A stretch of 64,000 bases of DNA from assembly GCA_026388255.1 (NCBI GenBank), contig JAPLKC010000043.1, positions 38,888 to 102,887 of the forward strand, read 5' to 3'. The DNA comes from Pseudomonadota bacterium. GTDB taxonomy: Bacteria > Desulfobacterota > Syntrophorhabdia > Syntrophorhabdales > Syntrophorhabdaceae. Position 1 is the stretch's first letter. Every line of letters starts with the position of its first letter. Made by a program: the position numbers and the translations under genes. Shown piece after piece: positions 1 to 8,583 of this stretch. The notes beneath the pieces were generated by a model. It made no database searches. It was not told the origin of the DNA and was given only the letters and a program-made list of their open reading frames with translations.

Positions 1-1
1 C

Positions 2-616
2 CTAAAGGAACTGGCAGGATTACTATACAGGAAAAGAGAGGAGGGTAAAGAGATATATATTGTGGCGGACGAAGCATATAAAAAGATTGTCTATGACGAC
101 ATTATGCTGCCGAACATCTTTAAGATTTATGACTTTGCTATAAGTATTACCTCCCATTCAAAAGACCTTGCCCTACCCGGCGAGAGAATTGGATACATCG
201 CTATATCGCCCAATATAAAGGAGATTGATCTTCTTATCTCAGGGCTCATCATATCCATAAGGGCTCTGGGATTTGTGAATGCCCCTGCTCTTTTTCAACG
301 CGCCGCAGGCATGTTTCAGGAAAGCTCTGTAGATGTCATGGAATACAAAAAAAAGAGGGATATTATTTACAATACACTTATTGAATCAGGCTTTGAATGC
401 GTTAAACCCGGCGGCGCGTTTTACCTGTTTCCGAAATCTCCCATTAAGGACGAGCTTGCATTTGTCAAGAGAGTGCAGAAGGAGGAGAGGATTCTTGTTG
501 TGCCGGGAAGAGGGTTTGGCAGAAGCGGCTATTTCAGAATTGCATACTGTGTGACTATGGAGAAAATAATGAATGCCCTCGATGGTTTCAGAAGAATAGG
601 CAAGCGATATTCGTAA
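2..616 (+). CDS. PLP-dependent class I/II aminotransferase, C-terminal part (cut by left edge)
   Basis: The open frame runs in from the window edge, so the start and the N-terminal substrate domain are not visible. What remains is the C-terminal part of a fold-type I aminotransferase. It has the VADEAYKKIVYD segment (PLP pyridine-N aspartate region) and the SHSKDLALPGERIGY segment holding the Schiff-base lysine and phosphate-binding arginine. It ends with the small domain (GFECVKPGGAFYLFPKSP; GYFRIAYC with the carboxylate-binding arginine). It is clearly paralogous to the next gene, which starts 12 bp downstream, so the two look like a tandem duplication. A GTG at 62 is internal and is not the true start. 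Substrate is not determinable; aspartate-type is a guess. Confidence 0.85.
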   Translation, partial: LKELAGLLYRKREEGKEIYIVADEAYKKIVYDDIMLPNIFKIYDFAISITSHSKDLALPGERIGYIAISPNIKEIDLLISGLIISIRALGFVNAPALFQRAAGMFQESSVDVMEYKKKRDIIYNTLIESGFECVKPGGAFYLFPKSPIKDELAFVKRVQKEERILVVPGRGFGRSGYFRIAYCVTMEKIMNALDGFRRIGKRYS

Positions 617-627
617 GGAGGCAACAA

Positions 628-1806
628 ATGGTCATTTCAAATAAGATTTCAGAATTAATGAAGAGCTCTTCCTGGATTCGGGCCATGTTTGAAGAAGGGG
701 AGAAGCTGAAAAAACAATACGGTCAGGACCAAATATTTGATTTTACCCTGGGCAATCCAATTACAGAGCCTCCGGATGAGTTAAAAAGGGAACTTATAAA
801 GATAGTTTCATCTGATATAAAAGGCAAGCACAGGTATATGACAAACAGCGGCTATGAAGACGTGAGGGAAGAAATTGCGGCATTTTATCGGGAGCGTTCA
901 GGGCTTGATTTTACAAAAAACAACATTATAATGACGGTAGGATCGGCAGGGGGCATCAACGTTGCATTGAAGTCGCTTCTTGACCCGGGAGATGAAGTAA
1001 TTGTGCCGTGCCCGTTTTTTGTGGAGTTCATGTTCTATGTAGGGAACCACGGTGGTGTAATGAAGCTCGTAGACACAAAGGATAATTTTCACCTCGATAT
1101 AGAAAAGATTAAAGAGGCGATTACCGATAGAACAAAGGTAATTATTATAAATTCTCCTCATAACCCTACGGGCGTTGTGTATAACAAAAAAGAGCTTAAA
1201 GAGCTGGCATCTGTACTCAATGAAAGAAAAAGGAAGGGGCAGAGAATATTTGTTATCTCCGATGAGGCATACAGGAAGATCATCTATGACAATATTCAGT
1301 TTCCGGATTTATTCCTCCTTTATGAGGATACCATTACAATTACGTCTCATTCAAAGGATCTCGCTTTGCCTGGTGAAAGAATAGGGTATATTACTATATC
1401 TCCCCTTATGAAGAATGCAAGCAAGCTCATCGATGCTGCCATATTTGCAAATAGAATCCTCGGGTTCATCAATGCCCCCGCAATCATGCAGAGGCTTGTC
1501 GCTAAGTTTCAGAGGAAGAGTGTAGATATAGCAGATTATCAGAGAAAGAGGGATGTCATATACAATATACTTGTAGACGCAGGTTTTGAAGTTGTAAAGC
1601 CTGAAGGTGCCTTTTATATTTTCCCGAAGTCACCGATAAAGGATGATATTAAATTTGTAAGCAACCTTCAAAAACATCGTGTACTTGCAGTTCCAGGGGT
1701 CGGCTTTGGCAAGCAGGGCTATTTCAGGATCGCATATTGTGTTGAAATGGATATTATTGAGCGTTCAAGACCATTTTTTAAAGAGGTACTGGCCAAAGCC
1801 AGATAG
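628..1806 (+). CDS. PLP-dependent aminotransferase (aspartate aminotransferase-like)
   Basis: This is a complete 392-aa fold-type I aminotransferase. The start ATG is 7 bp after a strong GGAGG ribosome site that abuts the stop of the upstream paralogue. Visible motifs are the N-terminal FTLGNPITEPP loop, NSPHNPTG (PLP ring contact) near residue 182, ISDEAYR, SHSKDLALPGER with the Schiff-base lysine at about residue 243, and GYFRIAYC with the substrate-carboxylate arginine near the C terminus. It would transfer amino groups between an amino acid and a 2-oxo acid in the cytoplasm. The family includes AspC-like and other transaminases, so the substrate is unresolved. Tandem arrangement with a paralogue suggests either divergence of specificity or heterodimerisation. 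Confidence 0.9.
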   Translation: MVISNKISELMKSSSWIRAMFEEGEKLKKQYGQDQIFDFTLGNPITEPPDELKRELIKIVSSDIKGKHRYMTNSGYEDVREEIAAFYRERSGLDFTKNNIIMTVGSAGGINVALKSLLDPGDEVIVPCPFFVEFMFYVGNHGGVMKLVDTKDNFHLDIEKIKEAITDRTKVIIINSPHNPTGVVYNKKELKELASVLNERKRKGQRIFVISDEAYRKIIYDNIQFPDLFLLYEDTITITSHSKDLALPGERIGYITISPLMKNASKLIDAAIFANRILGFINAPAIMQRLVAKFQRKSVDIADYQRKRDVIYNILVDAGFEVVKPEGAFYIFPKSPIKDDIKFVSNLQKHRVLAVPGVGFGKQGYFRIAYCVEMDIIERSRPFFKEVLAKAR

Positions 1807-1912
1807 TGAAACAATAGTGATGCACAGAGAAAAATATTATCCTTTCCGTAGTTTTATGAACATATGCTGTGTATTGAAGAATGGAGTTGCAGATTATTTA
1901 ACTTTTTAGTTT

Positions 1913-2635
1913 CTATTTTTTTAATGCGGTCAAGATCGTTCCGGTATCTATGTGTTTGGCAAATGTATCTGCGAGCAGCTCTCTGTCCATACCTTCTTTT
2001 AGTAAGCCCTTTAAATGAGGAAAAACACCGAGTATGGGCACTTTTATGTGCCATCTTAATGCTTCAGGATTAGTTTGTGCTGCAAGGTCATTTACCCCGC
2101 TGTCGTTGTTTAAAATCACACCGATAATTTTTATACCTCTCGACTGCAGGTAGCTGCAGGTAAGTAATGTATGGTTTATAGTGCCCAAGCCAATTCTTGA
2201 TATTATGATGGTGGGCACATCCCACTTTTCTATGAGATCAGCATAAAAAAAATCTTTTTTGATCGGTACGAGTACGCCTCCGGCTCCTTCTATTACAACA
2301 ATATCGTGTTTTTTTGTAATCTTTTTGTATATCCTGTCAACAATATCGATATCTATTTGAATATGCTCAAGGTTTGCTGCAACCTCCGGCGCAAGGGGAG
2401 CTTCAAACATATAGGGATTTATATCGTCAAGGTCGTCTGTACTGCCAGATGCCTCTCTCAAGCAGATTGCGTCCCAGGGAAGCAGATCTTTATTTCTCTT
2501 TGAAATCCCGGTTTCAAAGGGCTTCATTACGCCTACGTTTAAATTTTCCCGAAGCGATAAGAAGGCGGACATACTTGCTGCTATTGTGGTTTTACCAACT
2601 CCTGTATCTGTGCCGGTTATAAAGAGCGTTTTCAT
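1913..2635 (-). CDS. bioD: ATP-dependent dethiobiotin synthetase BioD
   Basis: The 240-aa protein begins MKTLFITGTDTGVGKTT, the characteristic BioD start with its P-loop (about residues 7-16). It continues with MKPFETGI and VIEGAGGVLVPI, the other BioD nucleotide and substrate motifs. BioD carboxylates 7,8-diaminopelargonic acid to dethiobiotin in biotin synthesis. No other bio gene is in the window, so the rest of the pathway is elsewhere. The stop of the downstream-oriented neighbour (2635-2844) abuts this start, suggesting co-transcription with the DUF350-like gene and perhaps rex. Length is normal for the family. Confidence 0.93.
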   Translation of the reverse strand: MKTLFITGTDTGVGKTTIAASMSAFLSLRENLNVGVMKPFETGISKRNKDLLPWDAICLREASGSTDDLDDINPYMFEAPLAPEVAANLEHIQIDIDIVDRIYKKITKKHDIVVIEGAGGVLVPIKKDFFYADLIEKWDVPTIIISRIGLGTINHTLLTCSYLQSRGIKIIGVILNNDSGVNDLAAQTNPEALRWHIKVPILGVFPHLKGLLKEGMDRELLADTFAKHIDTGTILTALKK

Positions 2636-2844
2636 TATCTAACAATCGTGGAAAGGAGGATTGCAAGGCCGATAAAAATACATGCGCAGATTAATGAAAG
2701 TCCTATGTTGCCTTCTTCCGAGATTTTTTTCTCAAAATCGGTTGAAAATATTGCGCCAACAATCTTCACCGAAACCAATACAATAATCATATAAACTGCG
2801 GAATAAACAAACATTTCAACAATATTTCCAAGTAGTTTCCACAT
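2635..2844 (-). CDS. Small DUF350-like membrane protein
   Basis: This is a 69-aa protein with two hydrophobic segments (about residues 8-31 and 47-67). They are separated by a hydrophilic stretch with FEKKISEEGNIG, which resembles the repeat unit of DUF350/UPF0719 inner-membrane proteins. It sits between rex and bioD and its last base is shared with the bioD start position, so it is probably co-transcribed with them. The function of the family is unknown. Identification rests on the hydrophobicity pattern and the EKxIxEGNIG-like motif. Confidence 0.7.
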   Translation of the reverse strand: MWKLLGNIVEMFVYSAVYMIIVLVSVKIVGAIFSTDFEKKISEEGNIGLSLICACIFIGLAILLSTIVR

Positions 2845-2854
2845 ACAAAACCCC

Positions 2855-3496
2855 TTAGTTTGTTAGGTAGTATACAAGATTGTCAAGAGCAGCTGTAAAG
2901 AAAACGTTTCTTACTTTAACAGGGTCTTCGGCTCTAACCGGCGCAGGTGAAAAATTTAAAATCCCCTTTATGTTTGCATCAACTAGGAGGTCTGCAACTT
3001 TCTGAGCCTCCTGCGGGGGCGTTGTTATGATGCCTATTTCAATCTTTCTTGATTCTATCACTTCTTTTAACATTTCCATATGAAGAATCTCGACAGGCTT
3101 TCCTACCTTTTCCGATATCTGCCCGATAACTTTGACAGGGTCTATATCAAAGGCAGCTGCTATCCTATAATTTTGTTTTAAAAAGTCTTTATATACAAGG
3201 AGGGCACTTCCAATGTTTCCAATACCAATAACGGCAATCCTCCACTCCCTGTTCACACCAAGTATTTCTTTTATATGATGCTCGAGCTCTTTTATGTTGT
3301 AGCCCATACCTCTGATACCGAATTCGCCGAAATATGCAAAATCTTTTCTCACCTGAGCCGCATTAACATTGCATATTGTCGCAAGAAGCGCACTCGATGC
3401 TACTTTTTCATTTTTCGTTTCAAGGTCTTCAAGACATTTTAAATAGTTTGATAATCGTCTTACCGTAGCCCCTGGAATCTTAGGGTATTTAGCCAT
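2855..3496 (-). CDS. rex: Redox-sensing transcriptional repressor Rex
   Basis: This 213-aa protein matches Rex in length and layout. An N-terminal winged helix (about residues 1-75) carries the RKDFAYFGEFGIRGMGY segment diagnostic of Rex, followed by a Rossmann fold with GIGNIG (residues 91-96) that binds NADH/NAD+. Rex represses fermentation, respiration and hydrogenase genes until the NADH/NAD+ ratio rises. It is the likely first gene of a rex-DUF350-bioD unit. I found no convincing Rex operator in front of it; the nearest structure is a short palindromic GTTATTAAC at about 3541. Confidence 0.95.
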   Translation of the reverse strand: MAKYPKIPGATVRRLSNYLKCLEDLETKNEKVASSALLATICNVNAAQVRKDFAYFGEFGIRGMGYNIKELEHHIKEILGVNREWRIAVIGIGNIGSALLVYKDFLKQNYRIAAAFDIDPVKVIGQISEKVGKPVEILHMEMLKEVIESRKIEIGIITTPPQEAQKVADLLVDANIKGILNFSPAPVRAEDPVKVRNVFFTAALDNLVYYLTN

Positions 3497-3805
3497 TTCT
3501 GCACCTTTTTAAATTAAATTATCCTATATTTACTAACAGTTATTAACATAAAATGCAAGAGTAATATTTAACAAGCTACCAAATATTATAGGCATCTAAT
3601 ACGGTCAGCCAAGGCAGTAAGAGAAATATTTATCAAGCAGATATTATTTTTTGTAGCTTCCTTATACCTAATATATCCTGCCGGGAAGCATGTTGATATA
3701 ACCTGGTAGCTTATATTTAGCTGGTAAGGGAAATATAAAGCAATAGAACGTGGGGGCTCTCTGCGTAATGGCTTAAACATGCTTCTATATAATTCTAAAT
3801 TAGAA
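3497..3805. other. Intergenic region between rex and tRNA-Ala
   Basis: About 309 bases without a convincing gene. The only long frame here (minus, about 64 codons) has no ribosome site and no recognisable protein. The segment next to rex is AT-rich and holds the probable rex promoter, with a palindromic GTTATTAAC near 3541 as a possible but unproven operator. Nothing else was recognised. Confidence 0.5.
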
Positions 3806-3880
3806 TGGTGGAGGTGGCGGGAATCGAACCCGCGGCCCTCTCGTTGCGAACGAGATGCTCTCCCGCTGAGCTACACCCCC
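3806..3880 (-). tRNA. tRNA-Ala (anticodon CGC)
   Basis: On the minus strand the sequence folds into a full cloverleaf. The acceptor is GGGGGTG/CACCTCC with the alanine identity pair G3:U70. The D-arm is GCTC/GAGC, the anticodon arm TCTCG-TTCGCAA-CGAGA, the T-arm GCGGG-TTCGATT-CCCGC, and an encoded CCA lies at 3806-3808. The anticodon CGC (complement at 3846-3848) reads GCG alanine codons. The G3:U70 pair and anticodon agree, so the amino acid is secure. Confidence 0.95.
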
Positions 3881-3899
3881 ATCTTTAAACCACAATGTG

Positions 3900-3928
3900 A
3901 TTATATTATTTTATATGTGTTTCAATAT
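3900..3928 (-). promoter_or_regulatory. Candidate promoter for tRNA-Ala
   Basis: Read on the minus strand, a perfect TATAAT lies at 3900-3905, about 20 bases upstream of the mature tRNA 5' end. A 17-bp spacer leads to a poor -35 (ATATTG). Only the -10 is convincing. Confidence 0.35.
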
Positions 3929-3954
3929 CAAGATATTTATTGCCTGTTAAGCCG

Positions 3955-4317
3955 TTAATTAATGCCCAGAAGCCTTTTTATCGTTAGTTTCATCTCGCTC
4001 ATGTCTGCAGATTTCACCACATACGCATCTGAAACCCAGCTTGAAAAATCCTGTTTAAACTCTCCGTAAGCTGAGCATAAAATTACAAGCTGATCCTTGT
4101 TCAGGTTTTTAATTTCGTTCAATGCTTGTATTCCATCCATTCCGGGCATTTTTATATCCATCACAATTAAATCAAACCTTGCACCTTTCACTTTTTCAAT
4201 CGCTTCGAACCCGTTTGAAGCGATCTCTATCTGGTATCCCTCTTCCTCGAGCTCTTCCTTAAAAAGAAACCGTATATTATCTTCGTCATCCACAACCAAT
4301 ATTCTTATCGCATTCAT
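3955..4317 (-). CDS. Single-domain response regulator (CheY-like)
   Basis: This 120-aa protein is just a receiver domain: acidic pocket DDE near residues 10-12, phospho-acceptor D54 in IVMDIKMPGMDG, Ser82 in the switch position, and K102. There is no output domain, so it must act by protein contact or phosphorelay. Its start overlaps the stop of the upstream histidine kinase by 4 bp (ATGA), which makes the kinase its probable partner and implies translational coupling. The pair follows glgA and a galT-like gene on the same strand. Confidence 0.9.
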   Translation of the reverse strand: MNAIRILVVDDEDNIRFLFKEELEEEGYQIEIASNGFEAIEKVKGARFDLIVMDIKMPGMDGIQALNEIKNLNKDQLVILCSAYGEFKQDFSSWVSDAYVVKSADMSEMKLTIKRLLGIN

Positions 4318-6053
4318 AAAAACTCCTCTTTTATTGTATTTTCTTTTAAAGGGAGGTAAACAAAGAACGTGACGCCTTTCCCTGCCATATTTTTTATTTC
4401 AATTCTTCCGAGATGGTTCATAATGATTCTGTTTGATATGGCAAGACCTAAACCTGTACCTTTTTCTTTAGTTGTAAAAAAAGGATTAAATATATTATCT
4501 ATAACTGCCGGGTCTATCCCGCCCCCAGTGTCAGTTATGGAAACAACCAGAAAGGGATCGTCGTCCAGCACGGTCTGTTCTGTTTGTATGGTTATTTTTC
4601 CAAGACCATGCATGGCTTCGTAAGCGTTCACTATTATGTTTATAAATACTTGCTTAATCTGTTGAATATCACACAATATCGTCGGAAGATTGTTGTCGGT
4701 TTTTTTGTCTATTTCTATTTTCTCCCATGTCGGAACAGATGAAAAAAGATAGAGGATCTCGTCAATACAATCGTTCATATTGCACGTTTCTCTGGGGGCA
4801 TGCGTTTCTTTTACATAATCAAGGATTTCGTTAAGAACAGCCTCAAGCCTCGAAACCTCTTTTATAATTATATCCACATACCTGTTCTCTGTCCGGTCCA
4901 AAGACAACTTCTTCGCAAGTCTTTTCGCAAAGCCGCCTATGATTACAAGCGGATTTTTTATCTCGTGGGCAATATTTGCAGTCATCTCGCCAAGACTTCT
5001 GAATTTTTCCTGTTCTATCAGTCTTTTCTGTGCATTATTTAATTCCTCTATTACATTCCTTAGCTTCAAATTCAATAAAGTGTTTTCAAACCCGTTTGTT
5101 ATATAATTTACTATGGTATTAACAAGGTATTGCCCGCTTTGCTCTAAGGTAAAATTTTGTTGCGATTTTGTCCCGCCTATCGTTATTATTCCTATGACTC
5201 TATCTCTTGACACAATAGGCATCGAATACATGGAAAAACTTATCGGCGGCATATCACCCTGATCTAATAAATGATTCTTTATGATAACTGCGCTTTTCTG
5301 CTGCACTGCCTCTTTCTCAAGTCTGTTGACATGGTTTTCCGTTGCAGGGTCTATTTCGCCGTAGGTAATTCTTTCTAAATCAAACTTAAGGAAAGCATGC
5401 TCCAGCTTAATCGTAACAAATGTTGCATTCAAGGCTTTTGCTACAATCAATCCGATGTTTTTAAAAAGCGTATGGGGTTCTGTGTTCGATGTCAGAAGCT
5501 TGCCAAGCTCAGAAAGAGTTACAAGCTCACTGATCCTTTTTTTAGAAGAGATAAGCATTTCGTTAGTCTTTAAAACCCCTCCAATTTCTCTTGAAATTAT
5601 GGATAAAAGGATTTTTTCCGAATCGTGTATGAATTCCCTGGTCGAAGAGCATGTCACCAGCACACCATAAAGATAGCTGTCATCGGTCAGAGGGTGAAAA
5701 GAAAACGTCTTATATTTCTCAATACACCCGTCAAGCTCAGGATAAAAAAGACAACCAAACCTCAAAGGAATGTCTCTCTTTGAAAAATATTGGGGCATTC
5801 TTTTTTGTGCTATACTGCCAATTATGCCCTCACCGATATGGCATCTGTACATGCAAAGTATTTTAAATAAAAGGCTTTTCTGGTTCATATATTTACATGT
5901 AAGCCTTCTGTCCTCGTCGTAAGTAAAGACAATCGCTTCATCAAAATACATTTCCTTTGCTATAATGTTAAGGATTGCGTTAATTCTCGATATTATTTCG
6001 AGGTTTGAGTGGGATATTTCAATAATTTTTCCAAATAAATCAACGGGATTCAT
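4314..6053 (-). CDS. GAF-domain sensor histidine kinase
   Basis: This is a soluble-looking 579-aa kinase. An N-terminal GAF-like region (about residues 20-160) and a second GAF domain (about 180-325) precede a coiled linker, a HisKA domain with NIAHEIKNP (His about 363), and a C-terminal ATPase domain with N, G1 (DTGGGI) and G2 (GTGLGL) boxes. No membrane segment is evident, so it should sense a cytoplasmic signal. A TTG 9 bp upstream would also fit, but ATG at 6053 is preferred. The gene overlaps the 3' end of glgA by 14 bp and the downstream receiver gene by 4 bp, so all four genes are probably one transcript. Confidence 0.9.
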   Translation of the reverse strand: MNPVDLFGKIIEISHSNLEIISRINAILNIIAKEMYFDEAIVFTYDEDRRLTCKYMNQKSLLFKILCMYRCHIGEGIIGSIAQKRMPQYFSKRDIPLRFGCLFYPELDGCIEKYKTFSFHPLTDDSYLYGVLVTCSSTREFIHDSEKILLSIISREIGGVLKTNEMLISSKKRISELVTLSELGKLLTSNTEPHTLFKNIGLIVAKALNATFVTIKLEHAFLKFDLERITYGEIDPATENHVNRLEKEAVQQKSAVIIKNHLLDQGDMPPISFSMYSMPIVSRDRVIGIITIGGTKSQQNFTLEQSGQYLVNTIVNYITNGFENTLLNLKLRNVIEELNNAQKRLIEQEKFRSLGEMTANIAHEIKNPLVIIGGFAKRLAKKLSLDRTENRYVDIIIKEVSRLEAVLNEILDYVKETHAPRETCNMNDCIDEILYLFSSVPTWEKIEIDKKTDNNLPTILCDIQQIKQVFINIIVNAYEAMHGLGKITIQTEQTVLDDDPFLVVSITDTGGGIDPAVIDNIFNPFFTTKEKGTGLGLAISNRIIMNHLGRIEIKNMAGKGVTFFVYLPLKENTIKEEFL

Positions 6054-7497
6054 GCTTCTCAATAGCTTTTTTATAGAGTCCCATATATTCCTTTGCCGAC
6101 CTTTGCCACGAGAAATCCTCGCTCATACATCTTTTTATAAGAGAAATCCATGTGCTTTTGTTTTCGTAAACTTTTAACGCCCTTTTTATTGTATCAAGCA
6201 TTTCTTTTTTTGTGTAATCGTAGAATTTAAATCCTGTGCCGCGTTCAGGTTCTTTTGTATAATCCGTAATTGTATCCTCAAGCCCGCCCACACCCCTTAC
6301 AACAGGAACGGTGCCATATCTGAGGCTGTACAACTGGTTTAAGCCGCACGGTTCATATCTTGACGGCATAAGAAACATGTCCGCGCCTGCCTCAATTAAG
6401 TGTGCAAGCTTATTATCGTAGGCTATTTTCAATGAAAATGATTTCGGAAACTTTTTGGATAATTCCGTAAAAAGATCATGATATTTTCTCTCCCCTGTTC
6501 CAAGAATTATATATTGTGTCCCAAGTGAGAGCATTTCTTCAAGGGAAGATGCTATTAGATCAAAACCTTTCTGGTCGGCAAGTCTTGATATGGTGCCGAT
6601 CAGCGGGATGTCCTCGGCCACCGGGAGCTCAAATACTTCCTGGAGCAATGCTTTGCATATTTTTTTGTTTGTCGTGTCCTTGTTGTCATAATGAGCAGGG
6701 ATATAGGGATCTTTTTCTGGACTCCAGTCTTCATAATCTATCCCGTTTATTATACCGTAAAGGTCTGATTTCCTTGTCTGCAATACACCGTCAAGGCCGA
6801 AGCCAAACTCCGGTGTCTGTATTTCCTCGCTGTATTTCCTGCTTACTGTGTTGATTATGTCCGAAAAAACTATACCCCCCTTTAAAAAGTTGATATTACC
6901 GAAAAATTCAAGGTAATCGGGCGCAAAATACTCCCAGCCTACATTCAAAAGATGCATATCATATTGCCAGAAAACTCCCTGGTATCCAAGGTTGTGGATA
7001 GTAAACAGACTTGCAATATTTTTTAAAACCGGCTCATCTTTGTACAATGTCTTTAAAAACATCGGCGCAAGGGCAGTTTCCCAATCGTTGCAATGCAATA
7101 CATCGGGCACAAACCCTGTTACCTTTATTGCCTCAAGGATGCTTTTTGAAAAAAAGATAAATCTTTCAGCGTTATCAAGGTAGTCTCCATCAGGTGTGCT
7201 GTACAGATAATCTCTGTAATAATACTCATCTTTCTCCACAAGATATGCGGTAACACCATCATACTCGGTCAACGCAATCTCTCCGTCAATGTATCCCTGA
7301 GATATAGGGCACGAAAATTTGTAGTTTTTATATTTAATTGGAAATCCTTGCTCTTCAATTCCTTTGTGCTTCGGTAGTATTATTCTCACATCAACGCCTA
7401 ATTTTTTCAGCGCCTTCGGGAGCGAGCCCGTCACATCAGCTAGACCGCCGGTCTTAATGAACGGAAAAACTTCAGGAGATGCTATTAAAACATTCAT
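6040..7497 (-). CDS. glgA: Glycogen (starch) synthase
   Basis: This 485-aa GT5 glycosyltransferase begins MNVLIASPEVFPFIKTGGLADV, with the KTGGL ADP-glucose loop at residues 15-19. It has the expected length and the C-terminal retaining-GT signature (PSRYEPCGLNQLYSLRYG, then RGVGGLEDT). It would extend alpha-1,4-glucan chains from ADP-glucose in the cytoplasm. It lies 9 bp after a galT-like gene and overlaps a histidine kinase, so sugar-nucleotide supply and signalling are linked in one operon. No glgB, glgC or glgP is in the window. Confidence 0.95.
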   Translation of the reverse strand: MNVLIASPEVFPFIKTGGLADVTGSLPKALKKLGVDVRIILPKHKGIEEQGFPIKYKNYKFSCPISQGYIDGEIALTEYDGVTAYLVEKDEYYYRDYLYSTPDGDYLDNAERFIFFSKSILEAIKVTGFVPDVLHCNDWETALAPMFLKTLYKDEPVLKNIASLFTIHNLGYQGVFWQYDMHLLNVGWEYFAPDYLEFFGNINFLKGGIVFSDIINTVSRKYSEEIQTPEFGFGLDGVLQTRKSDLYGIINGIDYEDWSPEKDPYIPAHYDNKDTTNKKICKALLQEVFELPVAEDIPLIGTISRLADQKGFDLIASSLEEMLSLGTQYIILGTGERKYHDLFTELSKKFPKSFSLKIAYDNKLAHLIEAGADMFLMPSRYEPCGLNQLYSLRYGTVPVVRGVGGLEDTITDYTKEPERGTGFKFYDYTKKEMLDTIKRALKVYENKSTWISLIKRCMSEDFSWQRSAKEYMGLYKKAIEKHESR

Positions 7498-7506
7498 ATT
7501 ACCCCC

Positions 7507-8508
7507 TTAAACATTTGTTTCTTTAAGGTATGCCGTAGCTTCTTCCGGTGGTGTTGGGTTGATATAGAAGCCTGTTCCCCATTCAAACCCTGCCATTTTT
7601 GTCAGTCTTGGTATAATCTCCATATGCCAGTGGAAATAAGGCATATCGCCAAAGCCCGATGGCGTTGTGTGAAGTATGTAGTTGTATGGAGGTGAATTAA
7701 GTGCTTTGTCATACTTTTTTAAAACAAGAGAGGTAATCTCTGAAATTGCATAATAGTTATCATCTTTTTCGTGCTGATCAAAATAGGCCTCGTGCTTCTT
7801 CGGCAGCACCCAGACTTCAAAAGGGAATCGGGCAGCATATGGGGAGAGCGCTATGAACTTGTCGTTTTCCATAACAACTCTAACATTATCTTCTTTTTCC
7901 TGTGTAATAATGTCACAAAAAATGCATCTGTCTTTATATTTAAAGTATGCCAGTCCGCCATCGATTTCTTCCGAAACCTTTTTAGGAACAATAGGGAGCG
8001 CTATAAGTTGTGAGTGTGAGTGGTCGAGAGATGCCCCTGCAATAGAACCGTGATTCTTAAATACCATTATATACTTAAACCGTTTATCATTTGCAAGATC
8101 CAGCATTCTTTCCCTGTAAGCTACAAAAACTCTCTGTATTTCGTGCGCATCCATTTTTGATAAAGTTTGTCCATGTAACGGGGTCTCTATAATAACCTCA
8201 TGTGCCCCTAATCCGTTCATTTTGTCGTAAAGGCCAATCCCTTCTTTGTCAAGCCCTCCTTCAATTCTTAATGCCGGAAATTTGTTCGGAACAACCCGCA
8301 GTATCCAGTTCGGGCTATTGGACTGGGACAAATGCGGCCTTATAGCATAGACTTCAGGAGGTGTCATATTTTCATTGCCTTGGCAAAGCGGGCACATCCC
8401 TGCTTTCTGGGGAGGGTTTTCCTCTGTAAGAAAAACAGGTCTTTTCCCCCTTTCTGTTGATATGATAACCCATCTGCTAGTAATAGGGTCTTTTCTTAAT
8501 TCGGGCAT
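7507..8508 (-). CDS. galT: GalT-family nucleotidyltransferase (galactose-1-phosphate uridylyltransferase-like)
   Basis: This 333-aa HIT-superfamily protein has two half-domains. The first holds the zinc-type CPLC (39-42) and the active-site DHSHSQ (His163 and His165). The second holds CIFC (195-198) and FHWHMEIIPR. Classical GalT has HPHGQ; here it is HSHSQ, as in some GalT-like enzymes with other nucleotide-sugar substrates such as ADP-glucose phosphorylase. The gene is first in an operon with glgA, so a role in ADP- or UDP-hexose metabolism for glycogen is plausible. Family assignment is firm; the exact substrate is inferred. Confidence 0.85.
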   Translation of the reverse strand: MPELRKDPITSRWVIISTERGKRPVFLTEENPPQKAGMCPLCQGNENMTPPEVYAIRPHLSQSNSPNWILRVVPNKFPALRIEGGLDKEGIGLYDKMNGLGAHEVIIETPLHGQTLSKMDAHEIQRVFVAYRERMLDLANDKRFKYIMVFKNHGSIAGASLDHSHSQLIALPIVPKKVSEEIDGGLAYFKYKDRCIFCDIITQEKEDNVRVVMENDKFIALSPYAARFPFEVWVLPKKHEAYFDQHEKDDNYYAISEITSLVLKKYDKALNSPPYNYILHTTPSGFGDMPYFHWHMEIIPRLTKMAGFEWGTGFYINPTPPEEATAYLKETNV

Positions 8509-8583
8509 ATGTTAAACCTTTCCGCTATATTTTTATGCTGTTGCTTTTGACTTGGCTTGCAACAAATGGTAAGAAATACGTTA

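Noticed and set aside
3541..3549. GTTATTAAC as a Rex operator
   Set aside because: Too short, and it does not resemble the known Rex sites TTGTGAAA-N-TTTCACAA or TTGTTAA-N-TTAACAA.
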